57,801 nt of DNA, from IMG/VR virus record IMGVR_UViG_3300028146_000012, positions 1-57,801 of that record; one strand, 5' to 3'. Below, piece after piece: positions 38,792 through 48,538 of this stretch; positions within the stretch are counted from its first letter, which is position 1, and the number at the start of each line of letters is the position of its first letter. Below the pieces are notes generated by a model. The model did no database searches. It was not told the DNA's origin and saw only the letters and a list, made by a program, of their open reading frames with translations. A program made the translations under genes and the position numbers. The stretch is from a virus.

Positions 38792-39088
38792 ATGGCTGAA
38801 CTAGCACAAAAACTTACCCTTCCGCAAATGCAAACGAAGTGGGCTTCGCAACTCAACCCTTTGTTATCAAAAGAGATTACTAAAGGGCAGCTCCTCCAGG
38901 ATATTGTGTTAATCAACGGTAAGACCGTAGTGAATCATAAGCTAGGCCGTCCGCTAATAGGGTATTGGGTAGTATTGAAGAATGCAGCAGCGGAGATATA
39001 CGACAGCCAGGATACGAATCAGATGCCTCAGTTAACCCTAGTACTTAACTCTAACGCAGCGGTCACTGTATCGCTATGGGTTTTCTGA
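38792..39088 (+). CDS. Small tail/neck protein
   Basis: 98 residues. A helical N terminus and a beta C terminus with VNHKLGRPLIGYWVV, AAAEIYDSQDTN and AAVTVSLWVF. This type of small protein is frequently encoded next to podoviral adaptor and fibre genes. Function unproven; it may be a structural or host-recognition protein. Confidence 0.72.
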   Translation: MAELAQKLTLPQMQTKWASQLNPLLSKEITKGQLLQDIVLINGKTVVNHKLGRPLIGYWVVLKNAAAEIYDSQDTNQMPQLTLVLNSNAAVTVSLWVF

Positions 39089-39507
39089 TGAAAAACTGTA
39101 CTCACAGAGATTGCGTGCAAATAAATCCTCAGCCGTTTAGCAATTTTAACAAACATCCTCAAATGAATGATGGATATGGCTCTAATTGCAAAATGTGTCA
39201 GCGGCGTTTAAATAAAGCATCCACTAAAAAATGGAAGAAAAATAATCCGGGAAAAGCAGCTAGTTATCAAATGAAACGATATGCAGCTAAGTTGCAAAGA
39301 ACTCCTAAGTGGTTGACTGAAGAACAACTAAAAGAAATACAGCAGTTTTATATGAATGCAGAATATCTAACTAATTATACAAAAATAAAATTTGAAGTAG
39401 ATCATATAATTCCGCTTCAAGGTGAAAATATTAGCGGCTTACATGTGCCATCTAATCTTCAATTAATAACAGCAGAAGAAAACGTACGAAAACATAATAA
39501 GTGGTAA
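39088..39507 (+). CDS. HNH homing endonuclease, free-standing
   Basis: 139 residues from the ATG at 39088, which overlaps the previous stop (TGATG). N-terminal Cys/His pairs including CKMC, a basic middle, then the catalytic VDHIIPLQG, ISGLHVPSN and ENVRKHN. Closely similar to the HNH at 4761. It separates the small tail gene and the Gly-rich fibre gene. Confidence 0.87.
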   Translation: MKNCTHRDCVQINPQPFSNFNKHPQMNDGYGSNCKMCQRRLNKASTKKWKKNNPGKAASYQMKRYAAKLQRTPKWLTEEQLKEIQQFYMNAEYLTNYTKIKFEVDHIIPLQGENISGLHVPSNLQLITAEENVRKHNKW

Positions 39508-39512
39508 TGCTA

Positions 39513-41090
39513 ATGGCAAATACAATCAGTCCTAATATGAGTCTTGTCGTACCAGCAGTAGGCAATGAAGCCGGCCCGACCTATGCCTTCGATGTAAACA
39601 CAAGCCTAACGCTTATAGATCAGCACGACCATAGCCCCGGTAAAGGCGTTAGGATTACTCCAGCCGGTATAAATATAAACGCGACATTGAATTTCAACAA
39701 CAACACAGCTGCGAATCTCGCAAGCCTATCGATGATACCACAGGGATCGCCTACATCGAATGTCGATTCTATTTCAACCTCAGCGGTATCTGGTATTGCA
39801 GAACTATGGTATACGGATAGTAACGGAACGCAAACCCAGATTACGAGTAACGGCACAGTAAATGCAACAGTAGCAAGCGTTTCAGGCCTTACATACAATA
39901 TCATAGCGGCCAGTACTTGGGCATTCAACCAAGCCCAAAGCAGCCTGCCTACAACGCCTGCTAACCTCTCTATTGGCAGCTTAATCCTACAGCCAAATGT
40001 AGCAAGCACGACTGTCAGCACGGAGCTTGTGCCGCCTAGTTCTGGGAATTACACGATTGGCCTGCCTGTGCCACAGACGGAAGGCTATACAGGCGTGCCG
40101 AATTTCGTCACTATGGATCAGTCTGGACAGCAGACTAATACATACTTCCTAGACAACACAACGTTGAATGCATCTGGTAATGCAGTACAAGTCAAGCCTG
40201 GCGGCATAACCACTACTCAGATCAGCTCTTCAGCCGGCATTCTTAAGACCCAGCTCGCCGCATCGGCTTTCGAGTGGGATAGCCAAGCCATTACGACTTC
40301 CGGCACGTTCACAGTACCCACGGGCGTGAACTTCTTGCTCGTTGAAGGTTGTGGTGGTGGTGGCGGCGGAGGAGGAGGCGGCGGAGCGAATAACTTTGCT
40401 GGCGGCGGCGGAGCCGGTGGCGCAGGAGCAACACCTCAGATCATACCGCTTACTGTAACTCCAGGCGCTAGCCTTACAGTTACTATAGGCGCGGGCGGAG
40501 CTGGAGGCGGCGGTGCAGGCGGCAGTACAGGAACTCTAGGTACGAAAGGCTCGGACGGTACGGAGTCTTCAATAGCTAACGGCGCAACTATCATAGCTCT
40601 TTTCGGAGCAGGTGCGGGCGGACTCGGCGGCACAGGCGGTAACGCCAACAACCCTAATAATGCCTCGCCTAATACTTCATGGAGTGCAACTACTTATGCA
40701 GGATACGCAGCAAGCGCAACACTCGGCGGAGGCGGAGGGGTTGGCGAGACAGCAGGCGGCGGGAATAACGGCGGCGACGCTGGTGTAAACCTCTTTACTG
40801 CACTACATGCCACGAAAGGCTCGGCAGGGACTGTAGCTGGAGGCACGGCATCCGGCGGAGGCGGCGGCGGAGGCGGCAGCGGTTACGCAGCAGGCGGTAA
40901 CGGCGGTAACGGCGGATCTTCTTCTGGAGCTAACGGATCAAATGGTACGGCTGCAGTATCAACGCATTATGGCGCAGGCGGTGGCGCAGGCGGCGGCGGC
41001 GGCAAAAACGGCGGCTCGAACTTCTCAGGCGGTAATGGCGCGGCAGGTGCGGGCGGCCAAATCATTATTTACTGGCAAACGAATAGCTAA
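39513..41090 (+). CDS. Tail fibre/adhesin with glycine-rich tip domain
   Basis: 525 residues. The N-terminal 250 residues are beta-rich with QHDHSPGKG and QLAASAFEW motifs found in phage fibre genes. The C-terminal half is a series of Gly-rich runs and (A/G/N)-Gly-Gly blocks, ending in QIIIYW. Such polyglycine arrays pack as type II helices in the distal adhesins of T-even type phages (gp38 of S16) and as collar fibres elsewhere. This is the best candidate for a receptor-binding protein. The run composition is easily changed by recombination. Confidence 0.8.
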   Translation: MANTISPNMSLVVPAVGNEAGPTYAFDVNTSLTLIDQHDHSPGKGVRITPAGININATLNFNNNTAANLASLSMIPQGSPTSNVDSISTSAVSGIAELWYTDSNGTQTQITSNGTVNATVASVSGLTYNIIAASTWAFNQAQSSLPTTPANLSIGSLILQPNVASTTVSTELVPPSSGNYTIGLPVPQTEGYTGVPNFVTMDQSGQQTNTYFLDNTTLNASGNAVQVKPGGITTTQISSSAGILKTQLAASAFEWDSQAITTSGTFTVPTGVNFLLVEGCGGGGGGGGGGGANNFAGGGGAGGAGATPQIIPLTVTPGASLTVTIGAGGAGGGGAGGSTGTLGTKGSDGTESSIANGATIIALFGAGAGGLGGTGGNANNPNNASPNTSWSATTYAGYAASATLGGGGGVGETAGGGNNGGDAGVNLFTALHATKGSAGTVAGGTASGGGGGGGGSGYAAGGNGGNGGSSSGANGSNGTAAVSTHYGAGGGAGGGGGKNGGSNFSGGNGAAGAGGQIIIYWQTNS

Positions 41091-44000
41091 TGGCTCTAAC
41101 TAAGCAGCCTTTCTCATTGAATTTCATGAAAGGAATGGACACAAAAACAGATCCATTCCAAATCCCTATGGATTCGTTTACGCTTTTAACGAATTCTGTA
41201 TTTACAACTCTTGGTAGACTCACGAAACGTAATGGCTTCCAAAGTATTACAAGTCTACCAAACGCGCTACAAACAAATCTCACGACTCTTAATGATAATC
41301 TAATCGCAACAGGCACAGATCTCTATGCTTTCAATGCTGACGCCAATCAATGGCTTAATAAAGGCATAGTTCAACCTGTTCAGCTCTCTACGAATACGAT
41401 TACTAGGACATCTACATCACAGTCTAGCTCAGATGCCGCCGTAGCGTCCAATAATCTAGTATGTACGGTCTATAATGATAGCAATGGAAGCGCATACTAT
41501 CAGATCTCAGATTCAGTTACAGGCCAACAGATAATCCCTAGAGTGAAATTAGAAGCAACAGCAGTTAATCCCAGAGCGTTTGTACTAGGGAATTACTTCA
41601 TAGTAGTTTACATGGCAACAGTCGGTACACCAAGCCTTAGGTATGTCGCAATACCATTAGTGAATGTCCAGGCGCCTAGAGCCGCCGCTACGTTTAGTTC
41701 CTCAGTATCAGCGATAACTGATGGATATGACGGAATAGTAATAAATAATTCCTTATTTATATCATGGTCGTCGTCTTCATCGTCGATCCGTACTGGGTTT
41801 ATAACATCTGCATTAATCGTGTCTTCATCTGTATCTAATACGACTTCTGGTGTTACATCGCTTGTAAGCCTAGCAAATGACTTAACAAACAGCAGACTTT
41901 ACGTAACGTATTACTCTAACGGCACTATAGATAGTATTAGTTATAATTATGCCCTTGCGCAGCAGATGACCACAACCACGGACGTAACCGCTGCTAATAT
42001 CGCCACCCTTACCAGTGTATTTTTGAGTGGAATCCTCTATGTATTCTATGAAACAACGAATCTAGTAACGCAATTAAACAGCACAGATCAGAACTTTATA
42101 TCTGGAGTGCAAGTAACGCCTCCAATAGGCGCCGGAACAGGCACTCCAGGATCTCCATATGTAATTCTTAGGTCTCTAGGATTGGCATCTAAAGCATTCA
42201 TTCAATATCAATACATAATCAACAACGAGCCAAACATTGTTGTTACGTCGAATGTACTTCCAGGGCTGCCCGCCAACCAATACACTGTTATTAGCTCAAC
42301 GATTTACATGCTAACGGCATATGGTGAGCCTGCAACGCCTGCTCCTCCATCCGTACCTACAACGCCGCCTACATCTAATGAGCCTACTTACTTTTTAATT
42401 GACAGTACAGGTCAGATATATATGCGGCTAGCCTTCGCTAATGGCGGCGGCTACGAGACTACACAAGTCTTATCAAATGTATCGTTTTTAAATGGTTCTT
42501 GGTATGTCTCATATCTCTATAAGGACTTACTCACTACAGTGAATAAAGGTACTGCGACTGGCCTTCCATCTGCTGCTATATACACACAGACAGGCGTAAA
42601 TCTCGCGACTTTCAGTATTAATGCAACCCAACAATACTCAAGCGAAATCGCAGGCAGCCTGCATCTCACAGGCGGAATGCTTTGGCAATACGACGGCGTA
42701 GCGCCTATAGAGCATAACTTCCATGTATGGCCTGAAGATCAAGCAGGCGCATGGTCCACTACTGGCGGTAGTATACACGCTCAACCAGACGGCGCTACTA
42801 ATACGAATGCCTATTGGTATGAATTTACATATGAATGGACAGATGCGACTGGTAATCTCCATCGATCTGCACCTAGCATTCCAGTCCCTATAACGACGAC
42901 AGGTTCTGGTACGACCGGCAGTATTACTTTTCATGTACCTACGCTTCGGCTGACATCGAAACAACCAAACCCAATAGAGGTTGCAGCAGGCGCGCCCGTA
43001 ACTAATCCTATCCGTATTGTTGGATATCGTTGGAGTGTAGCGCAGCAAGTATATTACCAATTCACTAGCATTCAAAATCCTGTGTTGAATGACCCAACTA
43101 TGGACTACGTAACTATAGTCGATACATCTGCAGATGCTTCTATATTAGGGAATGCAATCCTGTATACAACTGGCGGCGTTGTAGAAGATATCGCAGCCCC
43201 AGCATCTGTTGCATCTACGTTATTCAATAACAGGCTTTGGCTTGTTGATGCAGAAGATAGAAACTTGCTGTGGTATTCAAAACAAGTAATCGAAGCCGTA
43301 CCAGTAGAAATGTCAGACTTATTGACTATTTACGTTGCTCCTACATCTGGCGCACAAGGGTCGACAGGCGAGATTACGGCTTTAGCTCCAATGGATGATA
43401 AACTCGTGATCTTTAAGCGAGATGCAATCTATTACATTAATGGTATTGGTCCTGACAATACAGGAGCAAACAGCCAATACTCAGACCCGATATTCATTAC
43501 GTCTGCAGTAGGCTGTAATAATCCTAATTCCATAGTATTGATGCAAAACGGATTGATGTTCCAATCAGATAAAGGCATTTGGCTATTAGGTCGAGATCTC
43601 TCTACGAACTACATTGGTGCGCCAGTAGAGGCTTATAACAATCTGACTGTTATGTCTGCGCAAAGTATTCCAGCTACAAACCAAGTCCGATTCATAATGA
43701 ATGAAAATATTACATTGATGTACGACTATTACGTAAATCAATGGGGAAAGCACACTAATATTTCAGCTATATCGGGTACTCTCTATCAGAACTTCCAAAC
43801 GTATTTAAATGAGTTCGGCTCGGTATTTCAAGAAACACCAGGTGTGTTCGTAGATGGCGCAGAGCCTGTGCTTATGAGTCTCACTACGGCATGGATAAAC
43901 ATGGCGGGGCTCCAAGGCTATGAACGGTTCTATTTTGGCTATCTCCTAGGTACATACTTCACGCCGTTTACATTGGACGTACAGCTTGCCTATGACTACA

Positions 44001-44329
44001 ACCCAAGTCCGATCCAGAACATCACAGTGCGTCCTGATAACTATTCTCTGCCGTGGGGCGGCGAGGCACAGTGGGGATCTGGAGCGAGTTGGGGTTCTGG
44101 TACTAGTCCTAGCTCTGGGAGCGGCGGCACAGCCAACGTATTCGAGGCACGATTCTTCCCTCAATTCCAGAAATGCGAGTCATTCCAAGTAACTATAAAC
44201 GAAGTCTATGATCCAACGATAGGCGCAGCAGCAGGACAAGGCTTATCACTTTCAGGTTTGAATTTAATCGTTGGTATGAAAAAAGGCTACAGAACACAAC
44301 GTGCTTCAAGAAGTTTTGGCAGAAATTAA
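41090..44329 (+). CDS. Large tail hub/nozzle protein
   Basis: 1,079 residues, directly after the fibre gene (start overlaps its stop). Beta-propeller-like repeats of about 40-60 residues, for example FNNRLWLVDAEDRNLLWYS, DDKLVIFKRDAIYYI and NGLMFQSDKGIWLLGRDL, as in P22 gp10/T7 gp12-type tail proteins. It ends in an acidic and Gly-rich C-terminal part (WGSGASWGSG). It should build the tail tube or nozzle that closes the portal and carries fibres. Confidence 0.82.
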   Translation: MALTKQPFSLNFMKGMDTKTDPFQIPMDSFTLLTNSVFTTLGRLTKRNGFQSITSLPNALQTNLTTLNDNLIATGTDLYAFNADANQWLNKGIVQPVQLSTNTITRTSTSQSSSDAAVASNNLVCTVYNDSNGSAYYQISDSVTGQQIIPRVKLEATAVNPRAFVLGNYFIVVYMATVGTPSLRYVAIPLVNVQAPRAAATFSSSVSAITDGYDGIVINNSLFISWSSSSSSIRTGFITSALIVSSSVSNTTSGVTSLVSLANDLTNSRLYVTYYSNGTIDSISYNYALAQQMTTTTDVTAANIATLTSVFLSGILYVFYETTNLVTQLNSTDQNFISGVQVTPPIGAGTGTPGSPYVILRSLGLASKAFIQYQYIINNEPNIVVTSNVLPGLPANQYTVISSTIYMLTAYGEPATPAPPSVPTTPPTSNEPTYFLIDSTGQIYMRLAFANGGGYETTQVLSNVSFLNGSWYVSYLYKDLLTTVNKGTATGLPSAAIYTQTGVNLATFSINATQQYSSEIAGSLHLTGGMLWQYDGVAPIEHNFHVWPEDQAGAWSTTGGSIHAQPDGATNTNAYWYEFTYEWTDATGNLHRSAPSIPVPITTTGSGTTGSITFHVPTLRLTSKQPNPIEVAAGAPVTNPIRIVGYRWSVAQQVYYQFTSIQNPVLNDPTMDYVTIVDTSADASILGNAILYTTGGVVEDIAAPASVASTLFNNRLWLVDAEDRNLLWYSKQVIEAVPVEMSDLLTIYVAPTSGAQGSTGEITALAPMDDKLVIFKRDAIYYINGIGPDNTGANSQYSDPIFITSAVGCNNPNSIVLMQNGLMFQSDKGIWLLGRDLSTNYIGAPVEAYNNLTVMSAQSIPATNQVRFIMNENITLMYDYYVNQWGKHTNISAISGTLYQNFQTYLNEFGSVFQETPGVFVDGAEPVLMSLTTAWINMAGLQGYERFYFGYLLGTYFTPFTLDVQLAYDYNPSPIQNITVRPDNYSLPWGGEAQWGSGASWGSGTSPSSGSGGTANVFEARFFPQFQKCESFQVTINEVYDPTIGAAAGQGLSLSGLNLIVGMKKGYRTQRASRSFGRN

Positions 44330-44726
44330 AGTCTACCCATTTAAAGTGTCTAAACACTTAGAATTACTGCAAGAAATGCTGCATTCACAGCAATATGATT
44401 CGCCTATACTAGGTTCTTCAATACCTAAAATAGGATATATCGCAATGCTAGGCGATCAGCCATTAGCAGCAGGCTTTCTAAGAAGAGTTGAGTGTGATGT
44501 CGTAGCGCAGATAGACGGACTTACAAGCAATAAGGCATTCGGCAGTATACTTAGACATAAAGCCATTGATATGGTTGTAGATCAGATAATCCTTGAAGCT
44601 AAATCAATGAAAATCCAAGGCATTATAGCATTTACTAAAGAGATTAGTGTAATTAATCGTGCAAAACAACGGAATTTCTCGGTTTTATCTGAAATCGTTA
44701 TTTCTTGTACTTTATCGCATATATAG
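44301..44726 (+). CDS. GNAT-like acetyltransferase, second copy
   Basis: 141 residues from a GTG overlapping the tail gene. Strand order as in GNAT proteins (YIAMLGDQPLAAGFL, then VAQIDGLTSN) and C-terminal SVINRAKQRNF. It is not closely related to the gene at 15970. The last codons contain late-promoter copy C. Role of phage acetyltransferases in the tail block is unknown. Confidence 0.65.
   Translation: MLQEVLAEIKVYPFKVSKHLELLQEMLHSQQYDSPILGSSIPKIGYIAMLGDQPLAAGFLRRVECDVVAQIDGLTSNKAFGSILRHKAIDMVVDQIILEAKSMKIQGIIAFTKEISVINRAKQRNFSVLSEIVISCTLSHI
44712..44726 (+). promoter_or_regulatory. Late promoter motif, copy C
   Basis: TTATCGCATATATAG, identical to copy A, with 20 shared bases including GTACT before it. 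It overlaps the last codons of the preceding gene and lies 30 bases before the TTG start at 44757. Leader contains GGCT and AGCC that could form a short stem. Confidence 0.65.
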
Positions 44727-44756
44727 GCTCGAAGATTTAGCCGAACGGAGTGACTT

Positions 44757-46166
44757 TTGGGTTTTGTAGGTGGTCTTCTCGGTACAGCAGGCGGTGCATT
44801 TGGCACAGGCGCAAACGTAACTAATCCTCAAGCTCAGATTCAGCCTACCACGGCAGCACAAGCCAATACAGCATATACAGGCACTCAAGACGCCCTTACA
44901 CAGCAACAAAACCTTTTAAACGCAATCCAAGCCCAAAACGGATTACAGAATCAAAGTCAGATCTACGGCCAACTCCAAAATATAGCATCTGGTCAAGGTC
45001 CTAATCCCGCCCAATCCATGCTTAACCAAGCAACCGGCCAAAACGTTGCTAATCAGGCTGCATTAATGGCCGGCCAACGCGGTTCAGGAGCCAATGCCGG
45101 TCTTATGGCGCGCCAAGCAGCACAGCAAGGCGCTGCAACTCAGCAGCAAGCCGTAGGTCAAGGTGCGACAATGCAAGCCCAACAGGCTTTAGGTGCTATT
45201 GGGCAGGCCGGACAGCTCGCAAATCAACAAGCCGCAAATCAGATAGGCGCTACCAGCGCAGTTACTGGCGCGCAAATGGGCGAGCAAAATCAATTACTCA
45301 ATGCAATCCAAGGCCAGAATTCTACGAATGCACAGCTCAGCGGAGCGCAGGCCGGTCTCGCTAATACCCAAATGCAAGGCCAACAAAACCTTTTAGGTAA
45401 TATTACAGGCGGGATAGGATCTGCATTAGGATTAGCAGAAGGCGGCAGAGTAATGGCAGCTAATGGCCTTTACGCCGATACTTCTACTGATAACTTCGAT
45501 ACTGCAACGCAGCCAACAGCACAAGCCGCTCCAATAGCAGCGCCCGCAGCTCCTTCTGCACCAACGATATCATCTGCCGCTACCCCAGCATCTACTGTTG
45601 GCAAGCATTTCTTTTCTCAAAACCAAAGCGCTAAGACTCCGCTAACCGGCATGTCTCTTGCAGGCAATGCAATAGGACAAGGCATTGGTAAAGGGCTGAA
45701 ATCTTTATTTGGGAATTCTAATACACCAGGTGCAGATGCTGCTTTCAAAGCTTTTGATAATGATAATTCCGTCCATTCCCAAGATCTCGTTACGCCAGGT
45801 ACAACGAGTACTCCCGCAACGTATACAAACGCTCCAGGCGGTGGCGCGCTAGACGTTACAGATCAAACCAAGATGGCGCACGGCGGTAAAGTAAAGGCGC
45901 TAGTTAGCCCCGGCGAAATCCGTATACATGCAAAAGACGTAAAGAAAGTAGCCGAAGGCAAGAAATCACCGCTTAAAGGCGAGAAAATACCTGGTAAACC
46001 CAAAGTCGGCGGCGCTAAGAACTCTTATGCAAATGATACGGTGCCTAAGACTTTGAATGAAGGCGATATTATCCTTCCGCGTAGTGTTACACAAGCAAAG
46101 CACCCACATTGGGCCGCCCATAAATTCGTTCAAGATATAATGATGCAAAAACATCGGAAGAAATAA
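44757..46166 (+). CDS. Internal virion/ejection protein 1
   Basis: 469 residues from a TTG, supported by CGGAG six bases upstream. Gln/Ala/Asn/Gly-rich helical region (about 30-210), a Pro/Ala/Thr linker (about 240-280) and a C-terminal domain with VSPGEIRIH, PGKPKVGG, NDTVPKTLNEGDIILPRSV. This ending is common in podoviral internal proteins. AxGG motifs: LAEGGRV and MAHGGKV. First of three ejection genes, as in T7 gp14-16-like blocks. Confidence 0.75.
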   Translation: MGFVGGLLGTAGGAFGTGANVTNPQAQIQPTTAAQANTAYTGTQDALTQQQNLLNAIQAQNGLQNQSQIYGQLQNIASGQGPNPAQSMLNQATGQNVANQAALMAGQRGSGANAGLMARQAAQQGAATQQQAVGQGATMQAQQALGAIGQAGQLANQQAANQIGATSAVTGAQMGEQNQLLNAIQGQNSTNAQLSGAQAGLANTQMQGQQNLLGNITGGIGSALGLAEGGRVMAANGLYADTSTDNFDTATQPTAQAAPIAAPAAPSAPTISSAATPASTVGKHFFSQNQSAKTPLTGMSLAGNAIGQGIGKGLKSLFGNSNTPGADAAFKAFDNDNSVHSQDLVTPGTTSTPATYTNAPGGGALDVTDQTKMAHGGKVKALVSPGEIRIHAKDVKKVAEGKKSPLKGEKIPGKPKVGGAKNSYANDTVPKTLNEGDIILPRSVTQAKHPHWAAHKFVQDIMMQKHRKK

Positions 46167-48538
46167 TGGCTAATATTAAGCTAGATTTCTCTAAAATGCG
46201 CCATGTAAAATCTGATAAAGACACTACTACGCTTAAGCATAAAACAGATGGGCATGAAATAACCCTTGTGCATAAAGCCTTAAGCCCAGACAATCAGCAA
46301 CGCTTAATGGCATTGGCTGGTATAGCAAAGTCAGCCGCAACACCACAAGAAGCCGACCAAATGGCGCATAAAATGGCAACAGGCGGTACGGCTCCTACAC
46401 AGCATATCTCAGAAGTAGAAAGCAAAGGCGTAGACGCGGCTTCTGCTCTTCAGAATCAACGGATTACGGATAGTTCATCTGCTCCTGTAGATCCCAACGA
46501 AGACGCAAAGTATCAAGCAATGATGCAGCACCTTGCTCAACCTTCTCCTACCCCAGGACCAGCGCCTCAAGCAAAAGGCGGTGAGATAAAGAAGACGGAA
46601 AATACGCTTGATTACTCTAAAATTAAGAAAAAGCCATATGGCGGCGATACACAGTCCACAATAGATTATTCAGGCTTTAAAGAAGACCAACGTAAAAAAG
46701 ATCTTGATGATAAATACAAGAAATACGCCGAAGGCGGCAGCACTGAGACATGCATGGCATGCGGCGGAAGTATGCGTAAAGCCTATGCAACTTCAGATCA
46801 GCCGGTATCTCAAGATGACAGCGCACCCGAAGTCCCTACGAATCTAGATCCAAAGTCTGCTGGAGTGCCTACTTCAGTGCCAAACTACCGAGATCCACAG
46901 CAAGCCGCTAAAGAACCATTTAAAGACGAGAATTCAGAAACTGCTAGGACTAAAGAAGTCTATAATCGCATGGTTAGCAACGTCGTGCCTAAAGGTATGA
47001 CGGCTCCTATATCTCTTGCACAATTCCATGGTGATCAGCCGCCTGCACAGTTCAACGGGCAGACTTATATGAATGCCCAAAAAGAAGTCCAGAACGAACA
47101 AGCCATGAACGCTGCTGCTGTATCTGGCCAACAACAAAATATCATTAAAGAAAATCAAGCCCGTATAGCAGCAGGTCTTGCTCCTTTACCAATTCCTGAC
47201 ATCCCAAATGGACCTCAAGTTCCTGGTACGCCCGAGAATCCGCCTCAGCCAAACGCTATTAATCCATCTGGACAGCCCGTAGACACGGCAGACGACGCCA
47301 CGCAGAACATGCTTGCATTGTCGAATAAAGGCTTTCAGAATCAAATGGCGGGTATTAAAGGCACTGCGCAAGCCCAAGAAGCCCAAGCTGCCGCTAACTC
47401 TCAGATCTACGATACGCAAGCCAAAGCAGAACAGAACATCCTTAATAACTACCAAGACGCCTATCACAGTATTGATGGTGAAATGGATGCAATCCGCAAT
47501 GATATCGCTAACAACCATATCTCACCCGAGCAGTACTGGACGGGCGATAAAGACGGCAACGGTAGCCACAGTAAGATAGCAACAGGCATCGGCATGATCC
47601 TTGCAGGGTTTAACCCAACAAACCGTCCTAATGCCGCTATTGACTTCCTGAAATTCAACATGGAGCAGAATCTCAAAGCCCAAGTCCAGGAAATGTCTAA
47701 GAAGCAAAACGTACTTACATCGCTACAGAATAAATTCCATAATATGCGCGATACAATGGACTTTGCTAGGCTTACTAATGCTCAAATGGCAATAGCTCAA
47801 CTTGGCAAGGCAGCGGCAAACGCAACAGGCGGACCTAATGGTTTGGCTGCTAATGCTGCGAAACAAGCCCAAGGTGTACTCCAAGTCCAATATGCTCCAT
47901 TACAGCAGCGTATAGCGATGTCCCAGACTATGATGCACATGGCCGCACAGCCGACAGGCGATCCAGACATGGAAGTCGCACAGGCTACTAAAATGGCTAG
48001 GTATGCAACTGCTTTGGGCGATACCCAAATGGCAAAACAATGGCAAGATGCAACAGTCCCGGGCGTAGGTGTTACTAGGAACCTCGCCCCTGTGCCAGAC
48101 GCCGTTAAAACACAGATTGCAACACATAAAACCGTAAGCGATATAATGAATCAAGCCCTTGAGATAGCTAAACAACCTATCCCTACCAATCCTACTGAGT
48201 ATGCAAAGTATGAAGCCCGAGCATCTACTCTCCAAGGGCAGCTCATTGGTATGGTAAAACAAGCCCAACACGATGGTGTTTATAAGCCATCAGAAGCTGA
48301 ATTCTTAACGAGTCAAATAGGTGGAAGCCCTGGCTCAGTATTCCGTAGTCTCAGCGCAATTCCTAAGATCCAAGAACTCCAAGAAGTCAAGCAAAATGAG
48401 TATAACAATCTTCTTCAGACATATAATCTGCCGACTCGTCAATTACCGAGGGCCAATACAGCGCCAGAACAAACCAAAACGGTTAACGGCGTGACTTATA
48501 AGCGTGGACCTAATGGCGAAGCCATTCGAGTACCTTAA
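46166..48538 (+). CDS. Internal virion/ejection protein 2
   Basis: 790 residues. An N-terminal region with AxGG repeats (MATGGTA, QAKGGEI, YAEGGST) and CMACGG, a Pro/Asn linker (about 310-370), and a long Gln/Ala-rich helical region from about 380 on, with coiled-coil heptads (IKGTAQAQEAQAAANS). Size, order and composition match podoviral ejection proteins that leave the capsid ahead of the DNA. No enzyme motif visible. Confidence 0.72.
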   Translation: MANIKLDFSKMRHVKSDKDTTTLKHKTDGHEITLVHKALSPDNQQRLMALAGIAKSAATPQEADQMAHKMATGGTAPTQHISEVESKGVDAASALQNQRITDSSSAPVDPNEDAKYQAMMQHLAQPSPTPGPAPQAKGGEIKKTENTLDYSKIKKKPYGGDTQSTIDYSGFKEDQRKKDLDDKYKKYAEGGSTETCMACGGSMRKAYATSDQPVSQDDSAPEVPTNLDPKSAGVPTSVPNYRDPQQAAKEPFKDENSETARTKEVYNRMVSNVVPKGMTAPISLAQFHGDQPPAQFNGQTYMNAQKEVQNEQAMNAAAVSGQQQNIIKENQARIAAGLAPLPIPDIPNGPQVPGTPENPPQPNAINPSGQPVDTADDATQNMLALSNKGFQNQMAGIKGTAQAQEAQAAANSQIYDTQAKAEQNILNNYQDAYHSIDGEMDAIRNDIANNHISPEQYWTGDKDGNGSHSKIATGIGMILAGFNPTNRPNAAIDFLKFNMEQNLKAQVQEMSKKQNVLTSLQNKFHNMRDTMDFARLTNAQMAIAQLGKAAANATGGPNGLAANAAKQAQGVLQVQYAPLQQRIAMSQTMMHMAAQPTGDPDMEVAQATKMARYATALGDTQMAKQWQDATVPGVGVTRNLAPVPDAVKTQIATHKTVSDIMNQALEIAKQPIPTNPTEYAKYEARASTLQGQLIGMVKQAQHDGVYKPSEAEFLTSQIGGSPGSVFRSLSAIPKIQELQEVKQNEYNNLLQTYNLPTRQLPRANTAPEQTKTVNGVTYKRGPNGEAIRVP

